32,552 nt of DNA from Acidobacteriota bacterium (GTDB lineage: Bacteria; Acidobacteriota; Holophagae; Acanthopleuribacterales; Acanthopleuribacteraceae), in NCBI GenBank assembly GCA_030066195.1, contig JASJCB010000111.1:1-32552 (forward strand). Direction: 5' to 3'. The position numbers and the translations under genes were made by a program. Positions within the stretch are counted from its first letter, which is position 1. Every line of letters starts with the position of its first letter. Under the pieces are notes generated by a model. The model was not told the DNA's origin, ran no database searches, and saw only the letters and a list, made by a program, of their open reading frames with translations. This document shows, in pieces, positions 8,073-15,657 of the stretch.

Positions 8073-9260
8073 CTATTGATGTTCGGCGATCAGGTTCAAT
8101 AGAGCTTGGGCTCGATTGGGCCAGCTGAAGAAATCGAGGTCGGCGGCGGCTTGAGTTCCCAGCTTTTTGCCCAGTTCGCGGTCGGTATACAAGCGTTCCA
8201 GGGCGGCGACAATTTCGTCGACATCCGGCTCGTGCCAGATGCCTCGCTCGGGCTCCGGGACCTGAAAGGCCGGGGTGACCGGGTGCCGCGCTTCCAAACC
8301 GATCGCGTTGTGCTCGGGGCGAATGATTTCGGTGAGCCCGGAGGTGTGGGTGGCAATGACCGGTTTGCCGCAGGCCATGGTTTCCATCAGGAAATGGTTG
8401 GTGCCGCCCTCGCAACGGATGGGAAACAGCCCGCAATCGCTGTTCCATATGGACCCGGCAATCTCTGCCCGGGAGACCGGCGGGATCACCAGGAAGTTTT
8501 CACGGGGGATCTGGTTTTGCAACAGCAGGTCTTTCATGTCAGCGGGATAATCGGCCACGGGGTCGAAGTGGATATGAGGGGATTCGGCCAAACCCATCTG
8601 GCTGATCGGCCATGGGTTATAGGCGTTGATCAACAGCAGTGCGTCGGGATGAGTCTCGATAAAGCGGGCAAAGGCGGCGATCACCAGGTCCGTCCCCTTG
8701 CGGTGCTCTATTTTGCCGCCGCTGAAGACCACAAAGCGGTCGTCGAACCGGGCCGGCCGTTCCCAAAAGGGATTGGGTTTGAATAAGTTGCGGTCAACTC
8801 CCTGGTAAAGCGTAGCGACGCGTTTCAGTCCGTGGGCTTGGGCGATATCGGTGGTCCATTGGGAGCCGGTGGTCAACAGGTCGATGCCGTCCATCCACGC
8901 CAGTTCTTCCGGCAGCAGTTGATCGAATTCGAAAAAGATATGGCCGACTGTAAGGCCGTGACCGGGTTTATCACTGGTGCGCAGCGGCCAGTCATCGGGA
9001 TAGATCCAACGGCGATTCATGAGACCCCCCCGCACCAGGGAGGGATATTGGGGCAGAACCGGCTTGCGGGCCAGTTCATACAGGCGCCGGCGTTCGGCAT
9101 CTTCAGAGGTTTCCAACTCGGACAGGGCTGCCGGGCTGACCTCCAGCCTCACATCGGTAAGCGGCTCCAGATTAAGCGCGAAGCCCTTACCGGCCACGCC
9201 GGCGCCGAAGAATTGGTTGACGCTGGTGAAGAAATTAATTCCCTTAACGGCTTGGTTCAT
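8073..9260 (-). CDS. GT4-family glycosyltransferase
   Basis: This is a 395-residue GT-B glycosyltransferase. The C-terminal donor-binding half shows FSGGKIEHRKGTDL and the GT4 signature region CEGGTNHFLMETMACGKPVI, containing the E-x7-E-like pair. The N-terminal half (1-190) is the acceptor domain, including FGAGVAGKGFALNL. There is no membrane helix. The ATG at 9260 follows AGGAGAAGG. It is the second gene of a two-gene minus-strand operon, 9 bp after the exostosin-type gene, and is convergent with the TylF-type gene across the repeat element. It probably transfers an activated hexose to a glycan intermediate; the specificity cannot be determined. Confidence 0.88.
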   Translation of the reverse strand: MNQAVKGINFFTSVNQFFGAGVAGKGFALNLEPLTDVRLEVSPAALSELETSEDAERRRLYELARKPVLPQYPSLVRGGLMNRRWIYPDDWPLRTSDKPGHGLTVGHIFFEFDQLLPEELAWMDGIDLLTTGSQWTTDIAQAHGLKRVATLYQGVDRNLFKPNPFWERPARFDDRFVVFSGGKIEHRKGTDLVIAAFARFIETHPDALLLINAYNPWPISQMGLAESPHIHFDPVADYPADMKDLLLQNQIPRENFLVIPPVSRAEIAGSIWNSDCGLFPIRCEGGTNHFLMETMACGKPVIATHTSGLTEIIRPEHNAIGLEARHPVTPAFQVPEPERGIWHEPDVDEIVAALERLYTDRELGKKLGTQAAADLDFFSWPNRAQALLNLIAEHQ

Positions 9261-9269
9261 TGCCTTCTC

Positions 9270-10235
9270 CTATGCGGTAAGCGGCAGGGCGCGGTTTGCA
9301 GCCAGGACCAGTGTGTGGTGAATGATCTTTGCCGTGGAGGAGAAGTAGGTATGGAAAACACGCAGGCTCTCCGCCTGTAGCGTATCGGCGCGCGGCAGGT
9401 TTTCCTCCAGGATCGCCTCCAGGCGTTGGACCTGTAATTCGGGTACGTGCAGGGAGAAAGAAGAGTAATCCAGCAGGTCGTTGAAGGGCAGGATGTAGCC
9501 GTCGGAAATGACTACCGGCACACACCCGGCGTTCATCGATTCGATCATGCGATAGGAAAGCGCAAAGCCATTGGCTCGCGGCAGCAAGGCAAAGGTCGCA
9601 TTGAAGATCAGTTCGGTATAGCTGTATTCACCGGAAACGGGAACCTCATGTGCTTCGCCGTCCTCGGTAATCTGGAGATGTTCGGGCAGAAAAACGCCGC
9701 TTTTGATCATCATGCGACGGTCGTCGTCCAGGGTCATCAATTCGGTACGCACATCGGCGCATTCGGGCCTGGGATTGCCCTTGAAACCGGCCAGGTACGG
9801 ACGCTCCGAGGCTTTGGCGTGGGAACGGTCGAAACGGTAGCGGGGAAATTGGGGGATGGGGACATGGTGCTCCGGTTCGTAGAAAGCCTCGTGCCAGGCC
9901 GATTTGCAGATGATCATGCCGGGCGCCTCGATGACCGGCATGGGATGATCGGTGAAATCGAAGATCACATGCGGCTTCCCGGTCCCCCGGTGGACAAGCA
10001 GACTGTCGGCGAGGAACGATTCGTGGTCCACGCCGGCAAAGGGAAGCCAACGCAGGGTGTCGGTAACCACAAAGAAATCGGCCTCTCGCGGATCGTCGGT
10101 TCGCCAGGGATGGGCGTCCAGGGCGGCGCCGGCCTCTTTACACCAACGGTCGTAGAAGAAGCGGTCATAGTCCCAGCGAAAGCGCGCTTCCGCCGTGGTG
10201 AACGGGTAGGCAAAAAATCGTGGCGTGGGCTGCAT
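9270..10235 (-). CDS. Exostosin-family (GT47-like) glycosyltransferase
   Basis: This 321-residue protein belongs to the exostosin family, best known from eukaryotic GT47 enzymes (heparan sulfate and plant cell wall synthesis) and found sporadically in bacteria. The diagnostic C-terminal block is clear: SYRMIESMNAGCVPVVISDG followed by LPFNDLLDYSSFSLHV. The N-terminus begins with RFFAYPF and a WDYDRFFYDRW segment. Unlike most eukaryotic members it has no N-terminal membrane anchor, so it should be cytosolic. The ATG at 10235 is preceded by GGGAG. It is the first gene of the minus-strand pair with the GT4 gene and is divergent from the GT-A gene at 10310, sharing a 74-bp promoter region. Confidence 0.85.
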   Translation of the reverse strand: MQPTPRFFAYPFTTAEARFRWDYDRFFYDRWCKEAGAALDAHPWRTDDPREADFFVVTDTLRWLPFAGVDHESFLADSLLVHRGTGKPHVIFDFTDHPMPVIEAPGMIICKSAWHEAFYEPEHHVPIPQFPRYRFDRSHAKASERPYLAGFKGNPRPECADVRTELMTLDDDRRMMIKSGVFLPEHLQITEDGEAHEVPVSGEYSYTELIFNATFALLPRANGFALSYRMIESMNAGCVPVVISDGYILPFNDLLDYSSFSLHVPELQVQRLEAILEENLPRADTLQAESLRVFHTYFSSTAKIIHHTLVLAANRALPLTA

Positions 10236-10248
10236 CGGAACTCCCGGA

Positions 10249-10297
10249 TTGCCTTTTCAGTAAAGGCCGTTATAGAATAACGCACTTCGGTGTCGAA
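10249..10297. promoter_or_regulatory. Divergent promoters with shared palindromic operator candidate
   Basis: Rightward: TTGCCT (10249-10254), 16 bp, then TATAGA (10271-10276), towards the gene at 10310. Leftward: TTCGAC (complement of 10292-10297), 17 bp, then TATAAC (complement of 10269-10274), towards the exostosin-type gene at 10235. A perfect inverted repeat CGTTAT-AGA-ATAACG at 10268-10282 covers both -10 boxes, so one regulator could control both directions. The leftward -35 is weak. Confidence 0.4.
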
Positions 10298-10309
10298 GGA
10301 AAGGAAGCC

Positions 10310-11062
10310 ATGGATTTGAAGACAGTTAGCATCGATCCCAAAGACTGGTCGCAATTGGCGGACATGTCTTTCGGTACAGAGGGCGAACCGGTTTATGCTC
10401 TCATGGTCACGGGCAAGGACGATGCGCGGGCCGAACTGGCCAGGCGCGGGGTCGTCTGCTTCCTGGCCCAGGACTACCCCAACCGCTACCTGGTTATCGT
10501 GAACCACGGTACTTATCGCTTCCAAGCGGAAGGCGTGCCCGAGGATCGCATCATTCAGGTGCAGATCAATGAACGGCCCAGCTTGGGGGAGATGAGAAAC
10601 CTGACGCTGAAAGCGGTTCCCGAGGGCGCGGTTTGCGTGCAATGGGACGATGACGACTGGCGCAGTCCCGGCTTGATCCGTCGCCAGTTGGATGCCATGA
10701 TGCAGTCCGGCGCCGAGGCCGCATTCCCGGCTTTCCAGATCAAATACGCCTTCGCCACCGATGCGGGATGGGTGGACTATCACCCCGGCGGTTTTGCGGG
10801 CAGCATCATGTTCCGCAAACACAAGGACATGGTCTACCGGAGCCTGGAGGTTCACGAGGACAGTTTTTTCTGTCGCGGTGTCAAGACCATGGTCAAATGG
10901 GTGACCTGGGAGAACCAGCCGCACGATGTTCTGCGCTTTATCCACGGGGCTAACGTGTCCGGTTCGGCCCATTTCGAGCAGGAAGAGCACCCTCCCGGTG
11001 AACGGGATATGCCGGATTACTGCGCGGCCTATCTGGAAGAAATCGTCAAGCTCTATCCTTAA
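10310..11062 (+). CDS. Small GT-A-fold glycosyltransferase (GT2-like)
   Basis: This 250-residue protein has GT-A-fold features: an N-terminal ALMVTGKDDAR strand-turn region, the LGEMRNLTL motif typical of GT2-like enzymes that sense the nucleotide, and a DxD-type motif QWDDDDW followed by RRQLDAM. The fold is short and there is no membrane segment, so it is likely a soluble enzyme. Position 10310 is chosen as start because AAGGAAAGGA precedes it at optimal distance; an in-frame ATG 90 bp upstream has no such site and would overlap the promoter region. It is divergent from the exostosin-type gene. About 500 bp of non-coding DNA and the twin peptide genes follow on the same strand. Confidence 0.8.
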   Translation: MDLKTVSIDPKDWSQLADMSFGTEGEPVYALMVTGKDDARAELARRGVVCFLAQDYPNRYLVIVNHGTYRFQAEGVPEDRIIQVQINERPSLGEMRNLTLKAVPEGAVCVQWDDDDWRSPGLIRRQLDAMMQSGAEAAFPAFQIKYAFATDAGWVDYHPGGFAGSIMFRKHKDMVYRSLEVHEDSFFCRGVKTMVKWVTWENQPHDVLRFIHGANVSGSAHFEQEEHPPGERDMPDYCAAYLEEIVKLYP

Positions 11063-11565
11063 CCCTGTTGGATAGTCTATACATCACGCCTTTTATAAGC
11101 TACGGCCGGCCTTTTGACCGCCACCCACATTTTTGAACACCGTGTAACAATCTCTTTTTTTGCAGCCGACAAGTTTCTAAACCGGCCTGAATTCCTTGAA
11201 GAATCCAAATTCGTATTGCAAATTGTTTATTTTTTTCGAATAATGGTCGATAGAATTATTGTCAGGGAAGTTCCGTCTTCCCCGACAAGCTCTCTGAAAA
11301 TGCCTGAGCGCACCGGCCGCATGCCGCCGCCCGGTAGCTCAGATTTCTTACGACACGTTCAGACGAAAACCTTCGCCGGACGTATAACTCCTTTTTATCC
11401 ATGGTCCTTTCCGACGATAAATAGCTCGGTAACGATAAGTCGATTGCGATCTGCCGGAGCAATTTATCGATCTTGAAACGAAAATTTATTCCCTAGCGTA
11501 AACAAACTCACAGTTGATATCCGTATCCGCGTTCCAGCGGTACGCAATAAAATGAGAGGTGTAAT
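11063..11565. other. Long intergenic leader before the twin peptide genes
   Basis: This 503-bp stretch has no convincing gene. A 120-codon frame at 11114-11476 lacks a ribosome binding site and protein-like composition. It contains a good sigma70-like promoter at 11216-11244 and two stem-loops at 11261-11286 (GTCAGGGAAG pairing with CTTCCCCGAC, one mismatch) and 11306-11340 (GAGC and ACCGG pairing with CCGGT and GCTC). The first peptide gene would then have a transcribed leader of about 315 nt, long enough for a regulatory RNA. Confidence 0.45.
11216..11244 (+). promoter_or_regulatory. Candidate sigma70-type promoter for the twin peptide genes
   Basis: TTGCAA at 11216-11221 and AATAAT at 11239-11244 are separated by exactly 17 bp of AT-rich DNA. 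It points towards the peptide genes at 11566 and 11799. No closer promoter was found for the first peptide. Confidence 0.45.
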
Positions 11566-11691
11566 TTGAAAAGCAATCAACAGAAAATCGAGAAGAACAA
11601 AGTCGAAGACATGACCTTCAAAAAGATCACCAAAGATCACCTGTGGCGTTTCCGCGCCGGTTTCCGCGGCGATTCCATCCTGAAAAGCTGA
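11566..11691 (+). CDS. Small peptide, family with identical LWRFRAGFRGDSIL block (copy 1)
   Basis: This encodes 41 residues from a TTG start at 11566, preceded by GAGAGGT at 5-6 bases, the same ribosome binding site used by copy 2. The peptide is highly charged. The N-terminal third is Lys/Gln/Asn/Glu-rich and variable (KSNQQKIEKNK); then come VED, TFKKI and the block LWRFRAGFRGDSIL, ending KS. Copy 2 at 11799 has exactly the same length and aligns without gaps, and nucleotide differences within the shared part are largely synonymous, which argues for selection on the protein. There is no signal peptide, membrane segment or Cys. A variable leader with an invariant C-terminal core fits a RiPP precursor or a signalling peptide; neither is shown. 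I do not recognise the family. Glycosyltransferase genes flank it on the same strand. Confidence 0.75.
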   Translation: MKSNQQKIEKNKVEDMTFKKITKDHLWRFRAGFRGDSILKS

Positions 11692-11717
11692 CGGTCTGCC
11701 ACTTTTTGAAACTTTTT

Positions 11718-11747
11718 GCAATAAGCCGACGTATGTTGGCTTATTGC
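11718..11747 (+). terminator. Stem-loop between the twin peptide genes (terminator or attenuator)
   Basis: A 13-bp stem with a GTAT loop (GCAATAAGCCGAC pairing with GTTGGCTTATTGC, one G-T pair) lies 26 bp after the first peptide stop and is followed by TTCTTCCC. The T-tract is imperfect, so partial termination is more likely than complete. It would make the first peptide more abundant than the second peptide and the downstream GT4 gene. Confidence 0.55.
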
Positions 11748-11798
11748 TTCTTCCCTAGCCTCTTGTAGAGACTAAATCTATACTAGAGAGGTAACCTC

Positions 11799-11924
11799 AT
11801 GCAAAATAACTCGGAAAAAGCCAAAGAGAATCAAGTTGAAGACCGCACCTTCAAGAAAATTCCCAAAGACGATCTGTGGCGGTTTCGCGCCGGTTTCCGC
11901 GGTGATTCCATTCTTCTGGAGTAA
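11799..11924 (+). CDS. Small peptide, family with identical LWRFRAGFRGDSIL block (copy 2)
   Basis: This encodes 41 residues from an ATG at 11799, with GAGAGGT six bases upstream. It is the tandem sibling of the gene at 11566: the N-terminus differs (QNNSEKAKENQ), but VED, TFKKI, KD and the LWRFRAGFRGDSIL block occupy identical positions (13-15, 17-21, 23-24, 26-39). It ends in LE rather than KS, so the block is followed by two variable residues in each copy. Aromatic residues (W27, F29, F33) alternate with Arg (R28, R30, R34). The gene lies 62 bp before a GT4 glycosyltransferase and is probably co-transcribed with it. Post-translational modification, export or a regulatory role are all possible; no maturase or transporter is adjacent, so function is open. 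Confidence 0.78.
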   Translation: MQNNSEKAKENQVEDRTFKKIPKDDLWRFRAGFRGDSILLE

Positions 11925-11986
11925 GGGCGGGTTTTTCATCTAATGCTCGGGTAAGTCTTCACCCGGCAACCTGAAAGGACACGGCC

Positions 11987-13162
11987 ATGCGTCTCATGTT
12001 TCACTCGGTGCCGCCGTGGGTGCCGACCGGTTACGGTCAGCAGATGAAGCAAATTCTGCAGATGACGGCCGCATTGGGACATCAGGCAGCCGTGGTGTGT
12101 TACACCGGTCTGACCGGCGGCATCCTGGAACACGAGGGTGTACGCTACTACCCTGCCCTAGCCGACAAAATGGGCGAAGACGCGCTGATGTTGCACGCCT
12201 GGCATTTCCAGCCCCATGCCGCCTTTACTTTCACCGACATTTGGACCTTGCAGTTGGATGCGGTCAAGCGATTTGCCAAGCTGGGCCTTCGTTGGGTACC
12301 CATCACCCCGATCGATCACGAACCGGCTCCTGCCAGGGTGTTGGCAAGGCTGCACGAGGCTTATCATGCGATCACCTTCGCACCTTACGGCCATCGCGAA
12401 TTGGACCGTCTGGGCATTGACAATACGTATATTCCCCATACCGTCGATGCCGGCATCTTCTACAAACGGGACAAAGCTGAATGCAGGCGGTTTTTGGAAA
12501 TCCCCGAGGACATATTTCTCTTCGGCATGGTCGCCGCCAACGGCACCAATCCTCCGCGCAAGGGTTTTCAACACGTCTTGGACGCCTTTAAAAGGTTCCA
12601 TGATAAACATCCGAAATCGGGGCTCTACATCCACACCCATTTCGAGCGCGAGGGCGGCTTCGACATAGACGGCTACGCCCGCTACCTGGGTATTGCGGAC
12701 GCTCTGTATACCATGGACGATTACCAGATGATGATGCTGGCGGATTGGGATGTCATGGCCCGTGTCTACAGCGCGTTTGATGCGAAACTGCTTCCCTCCG
12801 AAAACGAGGGTTTCGGGGTGCCGATCATCGAGGCCATGGCCTGCGAGGTCCCCGTGATCGCAACCGACTTCACCGCCATGCGCGACCTGGTGGAAGACGG
12901 CGTCACCGGGTACCAGTTGAAGTTGAGGGGGAAGCGCTTCACCAACCAGGGCGCTTATGTGGCCGATCCGGACCCGGACCATCTCTACGAATGCATGAAA
13001 CGTATTTTTAGTGCAGATCGCGCGGCCATGGGTCGCCGGGGTCGGGAATTCGTTTTACGGGACCACGATCTGACAACGGTTCAAAACCGGTATTGGCGGC
13101 CTTTTCTGGAGCGACTGGCGGAAAAATTCAGGAATGAGAGCGAAGCACCCGAGGACCCGTGA
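11987..13162 (+). CDS. GT4-family glycosyltransferase
   Basis: This is a 391-residue GT-B enzyme. The N-terminus (MRLMFHSVPPWVPTGYGQQM) carries the glycine-containing acceptor loop common in GT4 enzymes. The C-terminal donor site shows LPSENEGFGVPIIEAMACE, the hallmark E-x7-E motif, followed by VPVIATDFTAMRDLVEDGVTG. It has no membrane segment. The ATG at 11987 follows AAAGGA. It begins 62 bp after the second twin peptide and reads the same way, suggesting a shared transcript. Its 3' end overlaps by 35 bp, tail to tail, with the minus-strand GT2 gene. Sequence similarity to the GT4 at 8073-9260 is limited to the fold signatures, so the two probably add different sugars. Confidence 0.88.
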   Translation: MRLMFHSVPPWVPTGYGQQMKQILQMTAALGHQAAVVCYTGLTGGILEHEGVRYYPALADKMGEDALMLHAWHFQPHAAFTFTDIWTLQLDAVKRFAKLGLRWVPITPIDHEPAPARVLARLHEAYHAITFAPYGHRELDRLGIDNTYIPHTVDAGIFYKRDKAECRRFLEIPEDIFLFGMVAANGTNPPRKGFQHVLDAFKRFHDKHPKSGLYIHTHFEREGGFDIDGYARYLGIADALYTMDDYQMMMLADWDVMARVYSAFDAKLLPSENEGFGVPIIEAMACEVPVIATDFTAMRDLVEDGVTGYQLKLRGKRFTNQGAYVADPDPDHLYECMKRIFSADRAAMGRRGREFVLRDHDLTTVQNRYWRPFLERLAEKFRNESEAPEDP

Positions 13163-14510
13163 CATGCACCAGTTCGATAGGCGGCGCCGTGGCCAGGGGC
13201 GTTAAATCCGGTTTGGATGCGTTGCGGTTGGCGGCATACCTCTCTTCGAGAGTGCGGCGCATTTCCTGCCGGGCGGGTGAACCCAGGCCGGTTTGAGGGT
13301 CGGTAGTAAGCGAGCCGGGACGAAGGCGCCGGTAATAGGAATAGTTCGGGATGTTCACCATGCGGGCCGTATGGGCGGCACGCCATTGTAGCTCCGTATC
13401 CATGCCGAAACGCCAAGCCGTGGAGTAACCGCCTAACCGGCTCCAGAGGGCCCGGCTCAGGAGGAAAGCAGACTGGCAATGGCAGGGGTTATGAGCCAGG
13501 GCATGATTGGGATCCAGCGGGAAATTGACCGGTAAAATCAGACCATGCGGCATCCGTTCGATTTGCGCCTCGGTCAAGTCCACGGGATCCACGATTTGTA
13601 ACTGTTGGGTGCCCACCGTTTCAGCCCCGCTACGTTCGGCCTCCGTCAGCAGCAGGGCAAGCCGATCATTTGCCGACCAGTCATCAGCGTCCTGGATCAT
13701 GTAACCGTCATAATCCGTATCCGCAACGGCCTGATTGATGAGCCGGAAGAGACCCACGTTTTCCAGGCTTCGCGCCAGGGTCACCCCGGGGAAGCCGGCG
13801 ACGATTGCGGTAGGAGGATTTTCCGAGGCGTCATCGATCACCACAATAGCATCCGGCGGCCTTGACTGGTTCACCATAGAGTCAATTGCTTGAGCCAGGG
13901 TATCCTCACAGCCGAAATGGGTAATCAGGGCCATGATTCGAGATGCGCCGGTGAGGACCGGTGTCCCCTTTGCCGGTTCGGGAAGCGGCGGATGGGAAGG
14001 CGACGCCGACAGCCATTGAAGAGACCGGTCCTCGTTCGCATGGGCAATGGAAAGCAGATCCCAACCAAAAAGATGTCCCCGCTCCACCGGCCGGGCGATC
14101 GTCCGGCGATGAACCAACCAACCCCGACATATCCACTGGTGCTCCTCGAAATTCCACTCGGGATAGGGAACATCGGCTACCAACGGTATTAGCCGGTCTT
14201 CGTCGACGTCGGCAAAGGGTGGAACACAGGGTTCCAGTTCGGCCGGAATGAAAGCGATGCGATCGCCCTGAGACGCCGCCAGAACCATTGACGCAATTGC
14301 GGGATCGGCAAAACTACCGATATCCAATGCATTCATTCCCGGGAAATGTTCGGAGACCACCGCACTGACGGCGGGAAATTCTTCCCGTTCGCTCAAGACC
14401 AGGATGTCCCAGTTCGAGCGCTCGGGATGCGCCTCAAAAATTTGAAGTTTTTTGAGCAGAGCATCGAGGTCGTGATCGGCCTCGATGGTTATGGTTCCTG
14501 AAGCAGTCAT
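13128..14510 (-). CDS. GT2-family glycosyltransferase, paralogue of the 5512-6891 gene
   Basis: This 460-residue protein is collinear with the GT2 at 5512: the same unknown N-terminal domain (GTITIEADHDLDALLKKL; later IAFIPAEL matching AFLPAEL), the same GT-A core (VVIDDAS, IQDADDW) and the same tail (KPDLTPLAT, TGPRVLR). The start at 14510 is chosen because the paralogue aligns from here and AGGGG lies 9 bases upstream; an in-frame ATG at 14570 would add 20 unrelated residues. It converges on the GT4 gene with a 35-bp overlap of coding ends, and diverges from the desaturase gene. The duplication suggests two related transfer steps or two alternative acceptors in one pathway. Confidence 0.87.
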   Translation of the reverse strand: MTASGTITIEADHDLDALLKKLQIFEAHPERSNWDILVLSEREEFPAVSAVVSEHFPGMNALDIGSFADPAIASMVLAASQGDRIAFIPAELEPCVPPFADVDEDRLIPLVADVPYPEWNFEEHQWICRGWLVHRRTIARPVERGHLFGWDLLSIAHANEDRSLQWLSASPSHPPLPEPAKGTPVLTGASRIMALITHFGCEDTLAQAIDSMVNQSRPPDAIVVIDDASENPPTAIVAGFPGVTLARSLENVGLFRLINQAVADTDYDGYMIQDADDWSANDRLALLLTEAERSGAETVGTQQLQIVDPVDLTEAQIERMPHGLILPVNFPLDPNHALAHNPCHCQSAFLLSRALWSRLGGYSTAWRFGMDTELQWRAAHTARMVNIPNYSYYRRLRPGSLTTDPQTGLGSPARQEMRRTLEERYAANRNASKPDLTPLATAPPIELVHVTGPRVLRSHS

Positions 14511-14670
14511 GGCCCGTCCCCTGGAGATGGTGTGACTATTATAGATGAAAAGCCGACCTGGGGCTTGCATGGGACATCATCCGGGTTTGAATACTGTGCA
14601 CGACAAACACGTCTTGCGTATTTCGGTTTCAGGGGTTATCTTGAAAAAAGAAAGATGAAGGGGCGTTCAG

Positions 14671-15636
14671 ATGCCAAAACCGGTCAAGGTCACCGATGTC
14701 CTGACCCGCGAACAGATCAAGCAATTATTGACACCTACCAACCACGAGGGTTTTCAATCGCTGTTGACCACCTGGGGCCTGATAGCCTTCGCCTTCGTTC
14801 TGGCAGCGGTCTTCCCCAACCCCTTGACCATCGTGTTCGCGTTGATCATCTTGGGCGGGCAACATCTGGCGCTGGCCATCTTGATGCATGAGTCCGGGCA
14901 TCGTTCCCTGTTTCGCACGCCCGGCTTGAACGACTTCTTCGGCCACTGGTTCTGTGCCGCGCCTACCTGGAACAAGCTCGCGGAATACCGGAAGCATCAC
15001 CAAACCCACCACGCTTTTACCAATACCGAAAAAGATGTCGACCTGGGCCTGGTGACGCCGTTTCCCGTCAGTCGTCTGTCCATGATGCGCAAGCTTGCCC
15101 GCGACCTGATCGGGGTGACCGCCGTCAAGCGCATCGTCGCGCAGTTGGCCATGGACTTCGGCCTGATCACCTATACCGCGTCGCACGGCGCCAAACGCAT
15201 CGACCAGACCAATCGCAGCTTTTGGGACGTGCTTGCCCTGGGCGCCAAAAACCTGTTCCCGGTCGTTTTGACCAATGCCGTCCTGTTCGGCATCCTCGCC
15301 CTGGCCGGTGAGCCCCTGTTGTATCTCCTGTGGGTAGCGGCTTATATGACCACCTACAGCCTGTTCCTGCGTATTCGCGCCATTGCGGAGCACGCCTGTA
15401 CCGATATGGACCCCAACCCGCTACGCAACACGCGCACCACCCGGGCCGGTTGGTTGTCCCGCTTCACCGTGGCGCCACATCATGTCAACTACCACCTGGA
15501 ACACCACCTGCTGCCCACCGTGCCCCATTATCGCCTGGCCGCGATGCACCGTATGCTGCGCGAAAACGGAGCCCTGGAACAGGCGCATATCGCGGACGGC
15601 TACGGGCAGGTGCTGAAACTGGCCGCCGGCGCCTGA
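14671..15636 (+). CDS. Membrane fatty-acid desaturase family protein
   Basis: This 321-residue integral membrane di-iron enzyme introduces double bonds or hydroxyls into acyl chains. All three histidine boxes are present: HESGH (73-77), HHQTHH (109-114) and HLEHH (275-279) in the context HHVNYHLEHHLLPTVPHY. Hydrophobic segments occur at about 33-72 and 190-225. The ATG at 14671 is preceded by GAAGGGG. It is divergent from the GT2 gene and convergent with the kinase gene, with only 21 bp between stops, so it is probably monocistronic. It may adjust membrane lipids or supply an unsaturated acyl part to a glycolipid made by the adjacent cluster; the latter is only a neighbourhood inference. Confidence 0.9.
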   Translation: MPKPVKVTDVLTREQIKQLLTPTNHEGFQSLLTTWGLIAFAFVLAAVFPNPLTIVFALIILGGQHLALAILMHESGHRSLFRTPGLNDFFGHWFCAAPTWNKLAEYRKHHQTHHAFTNTEKDVDLGLVTPFPVSRLSMMRKLARDLIGVTAVKRIVAQLAMDFGLITYTASHGAKRIDQTNRSFWDVLALGAKNLFPVVLTNAVLFGILALAGEPLLYLLWVAAYMTTYSLFLRIRAIAEHACTDMDPNPLRNTRTTRAGWLSRFTVAPHHVNYHLEHHLLPTVPHYRLAAMHRMLRENGALEQAHIADGYGQVLKLAAGA

Positions 15637-15657
15637 CCTCCGGTCGGTTCGAACCGC

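Noticed and set aside
8106..9380. Long plus-strand frames opposite the GT4 and exostosin-type genes
   Set aside because: They are antisense frames of strongly supported glycosyltransferase genes, created by GC-rich codon use.
11114..11476. 120-residue plus-strand frame upstream of the twin peptides
   Set aside because: It has no ribosome binding site and random-looking composition, and the promoter candidate and two hairpins lie inside it.
11779..11784. TATACT as a -10 box for the second twin peptide
   Set aside because: It directly abuts the GAGAGGT ribosome binding site, so a start site would fall inside that site, and no -35 box is at the right distance.
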